From the NCBI GenBank assembly GCA_964495655.1, contig CAZBWK010000017.1:1-46301 (forward strand): a stretch of 46,301 bases of DNA, given 5' to 3'. The notes under the pieces are model-generated. The model saw only the letters and a list, made by a program, of their open reading frames with translations. It made no database searches and was not told where the DNA came from. The translations under genes and the position numbers were made by a program. Each line of letters begins with the position of its first letter. Position 1 is the stretch's first letter. Source of the stretch: JAAYJR01 sp964495655. GTDB lineage: Bacteria; Bacteroidota; Bacteroidia; Bacteroidales; Prolixibacteraceae. Positions 26,801-33,776 of the stretch are shown here, in pieces.

Positions 26801-27263
26801 CGCCCTCGCGCAGTTCGATCAGGATGAAATTATGAAACTTGAGGAACAGGGCGGGGTTGTTCTCAATGCAGGTAATAGCAATATCACTATTACAAAAGAG
26901 GATGTTGAGATACGCACAGAGGATATTCCGGGATGGACAGTGGCAACCGAAGGGCCGCTGACAATTGCACTCGATATTAATGTTACAGAAGAGTTGAAAC
27001 AAGAAGGCATTGCCCGTGAATTCATAAACAAGATCCAGAACCTGAGGAAAGAGAGTAATTTTGAAGTTACTGACAGAATACAATTGAGGATAATGAAACA
27101 CGACGCAATAAATGATGCAGTTATGAATTTTCGTAAGTATATTTGTGACCAGACCCTGGCGCTTGATCTTCAGTTGACTGACGATCTTGCCGTGCCGTCT
27201 GCCAGGGATGTTGAGATCGACAAGGATGTTACAGTTCGCATTGAGGTAAAAAAACTAAATTAG
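23805..27263 (+). CDS. ileS: Isoleucyl-tRNA synthetase (type 2)
   Basis: About 1152 residues from this start. It charges tRNA-Ile with isoleucine. The class I signatures are a HIGH-like GIHH (residues 57-60, after EGPPSANGMP) and KMSKR (696-700). The editing domain lies between them (for example WTTTPWTLPSNTAL). The KMSKR form and the absence of a C-terminal zinc finger indicate the eukaryote-like type 2 enzyme, which in other bacteria is often less sensitive to mupirocin. I chose 23805 because the conserved protein begins MAKKFQEY and a promoter box lies at 23763-23770. The 43 codons upstream (from ATG 23676) look like non-coding leader. The 291 bp before the gene hold nothing else recognised. 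Confidence 0.95.
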   Translation: MAKKFQEYKQLDLSQINKDILTRWLEEDTFHKSISIREGSPAFVFYEGPPSANGMPGIHHVMARTIKDIFCRYKTMKGFRVHRKAGWDTHGLPVELSVEKSLNINKEDIGVKISVEEYNAACRKEVMKYTREWEELTRRMGYWVNMDDPYVTYDNRYIESVWWLLKRIYQKGLLYKGYTIQPYSPAAGTGLSSHELNQPGCYRDVTDTTVVAQFKVVHNERSDFLYDESDNELFFLAWTTTPWTLPSNTALCVGPGINYVKVRSFNPYTGLPCSFILAKELLSVYFDKQNEGIPFDEYRQGDKQIPFKISGEYTGKELSGVQYEQLIDWVKPMGRAFEVITGDFVTIEDGTGIVHIAPTFGADDDRVAKLTGIVPLLIEDIDGKTQALVDRKGRFFPIRDMSEKFVEAFVNVQRYREFAGRSVKNEYDDKPGEDDASVDVDIAVMLKFNNKAFRIEKQVHNYPHCWRTDKPVLYYPLDSWFIKTTAVKERLVELNNTINWKPQSTGSGRFGNWLENLVDWNLSRSRFWGTPLPVWRTEDEAEEICIGSVAELISEINKSVAAGFMDENPCSAFDPDDLSQENYEKIDLHKPHMDKIVLVSPTGRRMLREPDLIDVWFDSGAMPYAQHHYPFNKMFDGDEESSLWHALFPADFIAEGVDQTRGWFFTLHAIAGMVSDSVAFKNIISTGLVLDKKGNKMSKRLGNAIDPFETIGKYGSDPLRWYMITNAQPWDNLKFDIDGVDEVKRKFFGTLYNTYNFFALYANVDNFTYQEQEIPVVERPELDRWIISLLNSLVREVNESYENYEPTRAGRAISEFVTENLSNWFVRLSRKRYWGGEYSADKISAYQTLYVCLETVARLMAPVSPFYADMLFNDLNVVTGRDKAGSVHLSDFPVCNESLINPELEEKMAIAQKASSMILALRRKEKIKVRQPLAKIMVPVISENFIRQFDAVKDIILAEVNVKSVEYLNDTSGIIRKKLVPDFKVLGPKYGKLMRQIAGALAQFDQDEIMKLEEQGGVVLNAGNSNITITKEDVEIRTEDIPGWTVATEGPLTIALDINVTEELKQEGIAREFINKIQNLRKESNFEVTDRIQLRIMKHDAINDAVMNFRKYICDQTLALDLQLTDDLAVPSARDVEIDKDVTVRIEVKKLN

Positions 27264-27353
27264 CGGAATTTCTTCATTGTTGAATTGTGTAATAAAAAAT
27301 TATTAAATTAGGGCGGCTTTTTGTGAGTATGAAATTACTAAAAGTTTTTTATA

Positions 27354-27731
27354 ATGGGAGAAAAAAACAGATATTCGGATGAAGAGTTGATGGAATTTAA
27401 ACAACTCATACTTCAAAAGCTTAAGAAAGCTCAGGAAGACTATGAGATGTACAAGAGTTCCATTACTCATGGCGATGAGAATGACACCCAGGATACTTCG
27501 CCCACATTTAAAGTGCTTGAAGAGGGTGCCGCTACCTTATCTAAAGAAGAGGCAGGTAAATTAGCCCAGAGACAGTTGAAATTCATTCAACATCTGCAGG
27601 CTGCTCTTGTCAGGATTGAGAACAAAACGTACGGGATTTGCCGTGAAACAGGTAAGTTGATCTCTAAAGAACGATTGCGTGCAGTTCCTCATGCAACACT
27701 TTCTATCGATGCAAAAAATAAAATGGGATAA
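27354..27731 (+). CDS. DksA/TraR-family protein lacking the zinc-finger cysteines
   Basis: 125 residues. A helical coiled-coil N-terminal half (about 5-75) leads to the DksA-type C-terminal block ENKTYGICRETGKLI and then LRAVPHATLSIDAK. In canonical DksA this block holds a four-cysteine zinc site. Here only the first cysteine remains; the others are Thr, Pro and Ala-type residues. This form is common in Bacteroidota, so it is not decay. It presumably still enters the RNA polymerase secondary channel, but that is inference. It lies 90 bases after ileS, with a hairpin and T-run downstream before lspA. Confidence 0.85.
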   Translation: MGEKNRYSDEELMEFKQLILQKLKKAQEDYEMYKSSITHGDENDTQDTSPTFKVLEEGAATLSKEEAGKLAQRQLKFIQHLQAALVRIENKTYGICRETGKLISKERLRAVPHATLSIDAKNKMG

Positions 27732-27760
27732 CAGAAACAGAAGTGTAAATATCTTATTCT

Positions 27761-27801
27761 TCCCGGATTTTTAAACAAATCAAAATTCCGGGAGTTTTTT
27801 T
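27761..27801 (+). terminator. Terminator-like hairpin directly before lspA
   Basis: CCCGGA (27762-27767) pairs with TCCGGG (27787-27792). A/T-rich continuations of the stem lie inside, and a run of seven T (27795-27801) follows. It ends only 11 bases before the lspA ATG, so lspA needs read-through or this acts as an attenuator. Confidence 0.65.
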
Positions 27802-27812
27802 ATATTTAAAAA

Positions 27813-28472
27813 ATGAAAGATCGAAGACTGAAATTAGGTATACTGATACTGGTCATTCTGATTGCAGATCAGGTATTGAAATTTTGGATTAAAACCAATT
27901 TGTCTCTTGGTGAAGAGATTGTGATTTTTAAAAACTGGTTCATATTGCATTTCGTAGAGAATAACGGGATGGCTTTCGGATTTGAATTTGCGGGTAAATA
28001 TGGAAAGTTATTTCTCAGTATTTTCCGGATCATCGCAGTAATTGCTATTGGCTGGTACCTGGTCAGGCTGACCCGCGATAAAGAGTTGCCATTCGGATTT
28101 TTAATAAGCATAGCGCTAATTTTTGCCGGAGCTGTCGGGAATATAATTGATAGTCTTTTTTACGGACTGATCTTCAACCACAGCTATGGACAGGTGGCGC
28201 AGTTTTTACCTGAAGGAGGAGGTTATGCAGGATTTTTTCACGGTAAGGTCGTGGATATGTTTTACTTCCCTTTGATCCAGGGACAATTACCCGAATGGAT
28301 GCCCTTCCGCGGAGGGGATGATTTTATTTTCTTCCGTCCGGTCTTCAATATAGCAGATTCATGTATTACAACCGGAATATTTGCGATATTGATTTTTTAC
28401 CGGAAATTTTTTGACAAGCTCGAGAACCCTGAAAAAACGGTTGAACAACAGTCTGCTGAAGTACAGGATTAA
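27813..28472 (+). CDS. lspA: Lipoprotein signal peptidase
   Basis: 219 residues, longer than E. coli LspA (164) because of an insertion between conserved blocks. It is an aspartic protease of the inner membrane that cleaves prolipoprotein signal peptides at the lipid-modified cysteine. Seen: ADQVLKFWIKTN in the first helix, VENNGMAFG, GAVGNIIDS (first catalytic Asp) and FNIADSCIT (second catalytic Asp), with VVDMFYFP before the latter. Four membrane segments are visible. The loop between the catalytic motifs (LPEGGGYAGFFHG and QLPEWMPFRGGDDF) is typical of Bacteroidota forms. At least five lipoproteins in this window are likely substrates. Confidence 0.94.
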   Translation: MKDRRLKLGILILVILIADQVLKFWIKTNLSLGEEIVIFKNWFILHFVENNGMAFGFEFAGKYGKLFLSIFRIIAVIAIGWYLVRLTRDKELPFGFLISIALIFAGAVGNIIDSLFYGLIFNHSYGQVAQFLPEGGGYAGFFHGKVVDMFYFPLIQGQLPEWMPFRGGDDFIFFRPVFNIADSCITTGIFAILIFYRKFFDKLENPEKTVEQQSAEVQD

Positions 28473-28541
28473 GCTTATTTGAAGATACCGTATCAGGCGT
28501 CTTTACTTAATAAAAACTAACCTTTTTTTCCCCATTTATTT

Positions 28542-28549
28542 TACCTTTG
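28542..28549 (+). promoter_or_regulatory. -7 box of the cysS promoter
   Basis: TACCTTTG matches TAnnTTTG and lies 27 bases before the ATG at 28577. It overlaps an in-frame TTG (28547), which is therefore unlikely to be a start codon. Confidence 0.55.
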
Positions 28550-28576
28550 TGTTTTTCGGTAAAATTGTCAGCGGTT

Positions 28577-30055
28577 ATGAGTAATAAACTTGTAATTTAT
28601 AATACATTAACCCGCAAAAAAGAGATATTTCAGCCTTTGGTGGAGGGTAAGGTTGGCCTCTATGTTTGCGGTCCTACTGTATACAGTGATTCGCATCTGG
28701 GACATGCCCGTCCTAATGTCACATTTGACCTCCTTGTCCGTTACCTGAGATATCTCGGCTATAAAGTCAGATATGTCAGAAATATTACTGATGTGGGGCA
28801 CCTTGAAAACGAAGAGGATGAGACCGGGGAAGATAAGATATCAAAGAAAGCCAGAATTGAGCAGCTGGAGCCTATGGAAGTGGTTCAGAAATATATGAAT
28901 ACTTTTCATCGCAATATGAGGCAGCTGAACACACTTTCTCCTGATATTGAGCCCCGCGCATCGGGCCATATCATAGAACAACAGCAAATGATAGATTTGA
29001 TACTGGATAATGGCTTTGGTTATGAAGTGAACGGCTCTGTCTATTTTGACGTTGAAAAGTATAATGAGAAATACCAATACGGGAGGCTTTCAGGACGTAA
29101 CCTGGATGAGATAAAAACTAATACAAGGAAGCTGGAGGGGCAGGATGAAAAGAAAAATCCTTATGACTTTGCTTTATGGAAGAAAGCATCTCCCGGCCAT
29201 ATAATGCAGTGGCCTTCCAAATGGAGTTCCGGTTTTCCGGGGTGGCACCTCGAGTGCTCTGTGATGAGTATGAAGTATCTGGGAGAGACCTTTGACATTC
29301 ACGGGGGCGGACTGGATCTTGCCTTTCCGCATCACGAATGTGAAATAGCCCAGTCAACGGCCAGCAGGGGAAAAGAGTCAGTAAGATACTGGATGCATAA
29401 TAATATGATCACTATTAACGGCCGGAAAATGGCCAGGTCGCTTGGCAATTTTATTACTCTTGATGAGATCTTTTCAGGAGATCATTCACTGCTGGAAAAG
29501 GATTATTCGCCTATGACAATAAGATTTTTTCTGTTGCAGGCACAATACAGAAGTACTTTGGATTTCTCAAATGAAGCGCTGAAAGCATCAGAGAAAGGGC
29601 TTGAAAGACTTATGGATGCTGTTGGTGCATTAAACGATCTCCCGGTTTCTGATAATTCAACTGTCGATGTGGCAGGATTAAAAGAAAAAACTTTTGAGGC
29701 GCTAAGTGATGATCTTAACAGTCCTGTGGCTATTGCATACCTGTTCGAAGGAGTGAAAGTGATAAATTCTGTCATTAACGGGACAGACACAATATCTGAA
29801 GAGGACATTGAGGATCTGAAGTTATTTTTTAATACAGTCATTTTTGATATTTTAGGACTGGCTGTTGAGAAGGAGGATAAGAGAGAAAAGGATAAGGTTT
29901 TAAATGAAGTTGTGGAACTGTTGCTTAATCTGAGAATGGAAGCAAAAGCTAAAAAAGAGTGGCAGACAGCCGACAGGATCAGAGACGGGCTGAACTCTCT
30001 GGGAATTGAGGTGAAAGATACAAAAGATGGTTTTGAATGGAAATTTAAAAAATAG
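28577..30055 (+). CDS. cysS: Cysteinyl-tRNA synthetase
   Basis: 492 residues from the ATG at 28577 (MSNKLVIYNTL). It charges tRNA-Cys. Seen: the zinc ligand Cys31 in YVCGPTVYSDSH, HLGH (40-43), the WHLECSVM zinc region, FPHHECEIAQS, and KMARS (284-288) in place of KMSKS, as in many bacterial CysRS. The C-terminal helical anticodon region ends IEVKDTKDGFEWKFKK. It is followed after three bases by ribE, so cysS may head the riboflavin/folate transcript. Confidence 0.96.
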   Translation: MSNKLVIYNTLTRKKEIFQPLVEGKVGLYVCGPTVYSDSHLGHARPNVTFDLLVRYLRYLGYKVRYVRNITDVGHLENEEDETGEDKISKKARIEQLEPMEVVQKYMNTFHRNMRQLNTLSPDIEPRASGHIIEQQQMIDLILDNGFGYEVNGSVYFDVEKYNEKYQYGRLSGRNLDEIKTNTRKLEGQDEKKNPYDFALWKKASPGHIMQWPSKWSSGFPGWHLECSVMSMKYLGETFDIHGGGLDLAFPHHECEIAQSTASRGKESVRYWMHNNMITINGRKMARSLGNFITLDEIFSGDHSLLEKDYSPMTIRFFLLQAQYRSTLDFSNEALKASEKGLERLMDAVGALNDLPVSDNSTVDVAGLKEKTFEALSDDLNSPVAIAYLFEGVKVINSVINGTDTISEEDIEDLKLFFNTVIFDILGLAVEKEDKREKDKVLNEVVELLLNLRMEAKAKKEWQTADRIRDGLNSLGIEVKDTKDGFEWKFKK

Positions 30056-30058
30056 AAT

Positions 30059-30670
30059 ATGTTTTCAGGAATAGTTGAAGAATATGGTGTTGTAACTGCT
30101 ATTGAGAAAGACAGGGACAATGTGCATTTTACCCTCACATGCTCATTTACAGATGAACTGAATATTGACCAGAGCCTTTCCCATAACGGAGTTTGTTTAA
30201 CTGTTGTTGATGTGGACAAAAAAGCGAAAACATATAAGGTTACTGCCGTAAAAGAGACGCTTGCCAAATCGAATCTGGGTTTGCTTGAAACAGGATCGAA
30301 GGTAAACCTTGAGAGGAGTATGGTATTGAACGGCAGGCTAGACGGGCATATTGTTCAGGGACATGTCGATCAGACAGCTGTATGCACAAAAGTTGATGAG
30401 GCCGGAGGAAGCTGGTATTATACTTTTGAGTACAGCTTCGATCCTGAAAAGGCAAAGACAGGATATATGACAGTGGAGAAAGGGTCGGTTACTGTTAATG
30501 GCGTGAGCCTGACAGTAATAAATTCAAAAGATAACTCTTTCCAGGTGGCAATTATACCGTATACTTACGATGTTACTAATTTTCATACTTTTAAACCGGG
30601 AACGGTTGTTAACCTCGAGTTTGACATCATCGGCAAATATCTGAGCAAACTAATTTCTTATCAGAAGTAA
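30059..30670 (+). CDS. ribE: Riboflavin synthase, alpha subunit
   Basis: 203 residues. It dismutates two 6,7-dimethyl-8-ribityllumazines into riboflavin. The two-barrel repeat is clear: MFSGIVEEYG and SHNGVCLTVVD in the first half, HIVQGHVD and VEKGSVTVNGVSLTVI in the second. Length is normal (E. coli 213). Its stop overlaps the ATG of the next gene by one base (TAATG), indicating translational coupling. No FMN riboswitch is present upstream. Confidence 0.95.
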   Translation: MFSGIVEEYGVVTAIEKDRDNVHFTLTCSFTDELNIDQSLSHNGVCLTVVDVDKKAKTYKVTAVKETLAKSNLGLLETGSKVNLERSMVLNGRLDGHIVQGHVDQTAVCTKVDEAGGSWYYTFEYSFDPEKAKTGYMTVEKGSVTVNGVSLTVINSKDNSFQVAIIPYTYDVTNFHTFKPGTVVNLEFDIIGKYLSKLISYQK

Positions 30671-31395
30671 TGGGAAGAGCTGCATTGATCACCGGCGCAT
30701 CAAAACGACTGGGCAGGGCAATATCTGAACACCTGGCCGGATTGGGATGGGATATTATTGTCCATTTTAATTCATCCCGGAGGGAAGCAATGGAACTCAA
30801 AGAGACTCTTGGCAAGCGATTCCCCCGTCAAAGATTTTTTGTTGTAAAGGCAGACCTGTCTGTTCCGGATGAAGCAGAAAGCATTATTCCCAAGATTGCT
30901 GGTGAAGTTGGGAAAATTGACCTGCTGGTAAACAATGCCTCGGTTTTTATGCCTTCATCTATTGCCGATACTTCATCAGAGATGTTTGATAACAATTTCA
31001 ACGTTCATGTTAAAAGCCCTTTTTTGTTGATCCGTGATTTTAGTAACCGGTTTGAGTATGGCGATATTGTTAATATTGTCGACACACGGATTACTTCAAA
31101 CAGCTCAGACTATGCCGCATATACACTGTCTAAACAAGGTTTGTGGAACCTGACCAGAATGGCAGCATCAGAGTTCGCACCCGGGATAAGGGTAAATGCT
31201 ATTGCGCCCGGACTTATACTGCCTCCTGAAGGGAAGGATTCAGATTATCTTTGGGAGCTGGCACAGAAAATCCCGTTGAAAAAGCCGGGAACCATTGAAG
31301 CAGTGCTGAGAAGCCTGGATTTTATTCTTGAAAATGATTATATAACAGGTCAGATAATTTATGCTGACGGAGGTGAAAATTTAGGTTACACTTAA
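30670..31395 (+). CDS. Short-chain dehydrogenase, probably pteridine/dihydrofolate reductase-like (FolM type)
   Basis: A 241-residue SDR. The cofactor motif TGASKRLGRAI (about 7-17) has the Arg after Lys that is typical of NADPH-using pteridine reductases (TGxxKRxG). VNNASVF and the active-site YAAYTLSK (Tyr-x3-Lys, about 155-163) are present, as is GIRVNAIAPGLIL. It sits between ribE and folB and just before folK. By context a pterin-reducing role such as dihydromonapterin or dihydrofolate reduction is likely; this is inference from motif plus neighbourhood. No folA is in the window. Confidence 0.8.
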   Translation: MGRAALITGASKRLGRAISEHLAGLGWDIIVHFNSSRREAMELKETLGKRFPRQRFFVVKADLSVPDEAESIIPKIAGEVGKIDLLVNNASVFMPSSIADTSSEMFDNNFNVHVKSPFLLIRDFSNRFEYGDIVNIVDTRITSNSSDYAAYTLSKQGLWNLTRMAASEFAPGIRVNAIAPGLILPPEGKDSDYLWELAQKIPLKKPGTIEAVLRSLDFILENDYITGQIIYADGGENLGYT

Positions 31396-31400
31396 ACAGA

Positions 31401-31760
31401 ATGGCAAAGATTAAAGTTAAAAATTTGTTATTGAGAACATTTATCGGGTTTAATCCTGAAGAACTGGTCAATAAGCAGGATGTATTAATCAATTTTGAAA
31501 TAGAATTTGACACTTCTGATTCATTTCTTGACAGGGATGAGCCGGATAATATTCTGGATTATAAAGAAGTGACAAAAAAAGTTATAGAATTTGTACAAAA
31601 TGGACGGCATAAGTTGCTGGAGGTCCTGACCCACAATATTCTGAATTTGCTGATGGAGGATGAGAGAATTAAGTATGCCAGGGTGGAGGTGGATAAACCC
31701 CATGCACTTCGATTTGCCAAATCGGTATCAGTTGTTATGGAAAAAAGCAGGAGTAGCTGA
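31401..31760 (+). CDS. folB: Dihydroneopterin aldolase
   Basis: 119 residues. It cleaves 7,8-dihydroneopterin to 6-hydroxymethyl-dihydropterin in folate synthesis. Features are KVKNLLLRTFIGFNPEE at the start, ILDYKEVTKKVIEFV in the middle (the conserved DY pair and helix) and LLEVLTHNI followed by VEVDKPHALRFAKSV. Length is typical. It starts 5 bases after the SDR gene and 36 bases before folK, in pathway order. Confidence 0.92.
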   Translation: MAKIKVKNLLLRTFIGFNPEELVNKQDVLINFEIEFDTSDSFLDRDEPDNILDYKEVTKKVIEFVQNGRHKLLEVLTHNILNLLMEDERIKYARVEVDKPHALRFAKSVSVVMEKSRSS

Positions 31761-31796
31761 ATGTGTGCTCCGCTGGAAAGTGAGAATTAAAATCAG

Positions 31797-32213
31797 ATGA
31801 ACCAGGAATCCGGATATTATTACAAAAGAGACAATACCGGAATTAATGTTGCTATAATAGGTATTGGTTCTAACATAGATGCAGAAAAAAATATTTCGGC
31901 AATGCTGGATATTCTGGGTTCAGGAGTTAATATTGTAAAAATTTCAAAACTGGTAAAAACCAAGCCAATAGGAATTAAAGATCAACCTGATTACATAAAT
32001 GGCGCAGTTAAGGTAGAGACAGTTTTGAATATAGATAAGTTAAGGTTGTTGTTGAAAAATATTGAGGACAGGCTGGGACGTGACAGGGAAGGGCCTAAGT
32101 TCGGGCCCAGAACAATCGACCTGGATATTATTGCCTGGAACGGGAAGATTGTCCATCAGGAATATTTTTCCAGAGATTTTTTAAGAGACAGTGTTGATGA
32201 AGTATCAAGATGA
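31797..32213 (+). CDS. folK: 2-amino-4-hydroxy-6-hydroxymethyldihydropteridine pyrophosphokinase
   Basis: 138 residues, slightly short (E. coli HPPK 159). It transfers pyrophosphate from ATP to hydroxymethyl-dihydropterin, the step after FolB. Seen: IIGIGSNIDAEKNI at the N-terminus, YINGAVKVET, LLKNIEDRLGRDR, and the diagnostic FGPRTIDLDIIAWNGK (magnesium-binding aspartates) near residue 100-115. The C-terminus lacks part of the usual tail, but the catalytic parts are all present. A preceding stretch (GYYYKRDNTG) is atypical. The gene is followed after 27 bases by the cytochrome/SUMF1 fusion. Confidence 0.9.
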   Translation: MNQESGYYYKRDNTGINVAIIGIGSNIDAEKNISAMLDILGSGVNIVKISKLVKTKPIGIKDQPDYINGAVKVETVLNIDKLRLLLKNIEDRLGRDREGPKFGPRTIDLDIIAWNGKIVHQEYFSRDFLRDSVDEVSR

Positions 32214-32240
32214 TTTATTTTGCAAATAATTTTAGATAAG

Positions 32241-33764
32241 ATGGCTGATAGAAAATTAAGAAGAAAGCATTATTTATTATTGTTCCTCGGAGGATTGATT
32301 ATGTTGGTCTTCCTGGTGGCATTCAATGCGACCATGAAATATACCTCTTCCAATAATTTTTGTATGGCATGTCATGTGCATCCTCATGCTGAAGCTGCAT
32401 GGAAGTTGTCAAACCACAATAATACATCCAGCGGTTTTTCGACTAAGTGTGTTGACTGTCATCTTCCACCTGAGGACCAGCCGGTTAATTTTCTGGTCAG
32501 AAAAGCTTATCATGGCTTTCATGATCTCTATTTCTATCTGACAAAAGATGCTGACGAAATTGACTGGGAGGCTAAGCGTACCTTTGAAGCTTCCAAAAGA
32601 TTTGTCTATGAGGACGGATGCAAAAAGTGTCATACAAATCTTTTTCCTTCAACGCTTGATGCTTTGGGGTCAGAATCGCATCTGAAGTATGTGAATGAAC
32701 CCGGCACATCTTCCTGTGTTCAGTGTCATCTTGATGTAGGGCATTATCGGGGTGAGCCCCTCCTTGCTATTGAAGAGGCTGTTGCAGACTCGTCAGTTAT
32801 GTTTTTTGAACCTGCTTATATAGAAGAGTTTAAAAATTTCACAGAACAGATCCCGGGCACACCTGTTTCCTTCAGGATGATAGCAGTGAATGGAGGGACC
32901 TTTAAGATGGGAAGTCCGGCAGATGAACCCTACCGCCGGCATGACGAAGGGCCTGTGCGGGAGGTTGAAGTAAATAACTTCTGGATGTCGGAGATTGAGG
33001 TTACGTGGAATGAGTATTTCGCTTTTTTTAATGCCACCAGTTCGCAGGGCAGGAGGGAGGCAGATGCCGGGAGCATTGACGAAGAGATTGATGGTATAAC
33101 AGGCGCCACTCCGCCATGGGGCGCGCCTGACCAGGGGTGGGGCACCGGAACCAGGCCGGCGGTCACAATGACTCACCATGCAGCACAAACATACTGCAGG
33201 TGGCTGAGCAGTGTTACCGGTAAAAACTACAGGCTGCCGACAGAGGCTGAATGGGAATATGCTGCCAGGGGAGGAACCTCCGGGCCTTACTTTTTTGGTG
33301 GTTCTCCAAAGAATTATGAAAAAGACCGCTTTTGGAATAAGCTGTTCGGTCCGGATACAACTGCTATAAATAGTTATGTTATTTACCAGGAAAACAGCCC
33401 GAACCGCACTCAGCCCCCTTCTGTGGTTAAACCTAATCCGTTTGGATTAAAAAATATGCTGGGGAATGTGGCTGAGTTTTGTCTTGATTACTACGATCCA
33501 CAGGTATATTCGAAATATCCGCAGGGAGTTGTTAAAAATCCCAGGGGTCCTCGTGAAGGGCTTGAATATGTTGTAAGAGGGGGATCGTTTAAAAACAGTG
33601 CAAAAGATCTGAGAGTTGCACAACGCGACTTCACAAGAACCAGAGAGTGGCTGGTCACTGATCCGCAAATACCTAAAAGCATTTGGTGGTACTCAGATTG
33701 TAACCATGTTGGATTCAGGGTAGTGTGTGAATATGACCCTGATTATGATTATGCTAAAAAATAA
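32241..33764 (+). CDS. Tetraheme NapC/NrfH-type cytochrome c fused to a SUMF1/FGE-fold domain
   Basis: 507 residues from the ATG at 32241 (an in-frame TTG lies at 32220). Residues 1-10 are basic and 11-30 form a membrane anchor. Four c-heme sites follow: CMACH (41-45), CVDCH (70-74), CKKCH (127-131) and CVQCH (159-163). The spacing and the block CVDCHLPP ... GFHDLYFYLT are typical of membrane quinol dehydrogenases NapC/NirT/NrfH. From about residue 210 a complete SUMF1 domain follows: GGTFKMGSP, WNEYFAFF, CRWLSSVTGKNYRLPTEAEWEYAARGG, NPFGLKNMLGNVAEF and RGGSF (446-450). In true formylglycine-generating enzymes the region after RGGSF holds the catalytic cysteine pair. Here it reads KNSAKDLRV, so copper-dependent FGE activity is not expected. 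The protein probably passes electrons from menaquinol into the periplasm. The SUMF1 role is unknown. Confidence 0.88.
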   Translation: MADRKLRRKHYLLLFLGGLIMLVFLVAFNATMKYTSSNNFCMACHVHPHAEAAWKLSNHNNTSSGFSTKCVDCHLPPEDQPVNFLVRKAYHGFHDLYFYLTKDADEIDWEAKRTFEASKRFVYEDGCKKCHTNLFPSTLDALGSESHLKYVNEPGTSSCVQCHLDVGHYRGEPLLAIEEAVADSSVMFFEPAYIEEFKNFTEQIPGTPVSFRMIAVNGGTFKMGSPADEPYRRHDEGPVREVEVNNFWMSEIEVTWNEYFAFFNATSSQGRREADAGSIDEEIDGITGATPPWGAPDQGWGTGTRPAVTMTHHAAQTYCRWLSSVTGKNYRLPTEAEWEYAARGGTSGPYFFGGSPKNYEKDRFWNKLFGPDTTAINSYVIYQENSPNRTQPPSVVKPNPFGLKNMLGNVAEFCLDYYDPQVYSKYPQGVVKNPRGPREGLEYVVRGGSFKNSAKDLRVAQRDFTRTREWLVTDPQIPKSIWWYSDCNHVGFRVVCEYDPDYDYAKK

Positions 33765-33776
33765 AAATCAGATACA

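Noticed and set aside
28547..28576. TTG start ten codons before the chosen CysRS start
   Set aside because: It overlaps the -7 box, and the ATG at 28577 gives the standard N-terminus.
29503..30267. Long minus-strand frame opposite cysS and ribE
   Set aside because: Its translation is low-complexity Ser/Phe/Thr-rich, the mirror of the real genes, with no family features.
32241..33764. SUMF1 gene as the maturase for the nearby sulfatase
   Set aside because: The catalytic cysteine pair of FGE is absent, and the gene lies more than 8 kb away on the opposite strand.
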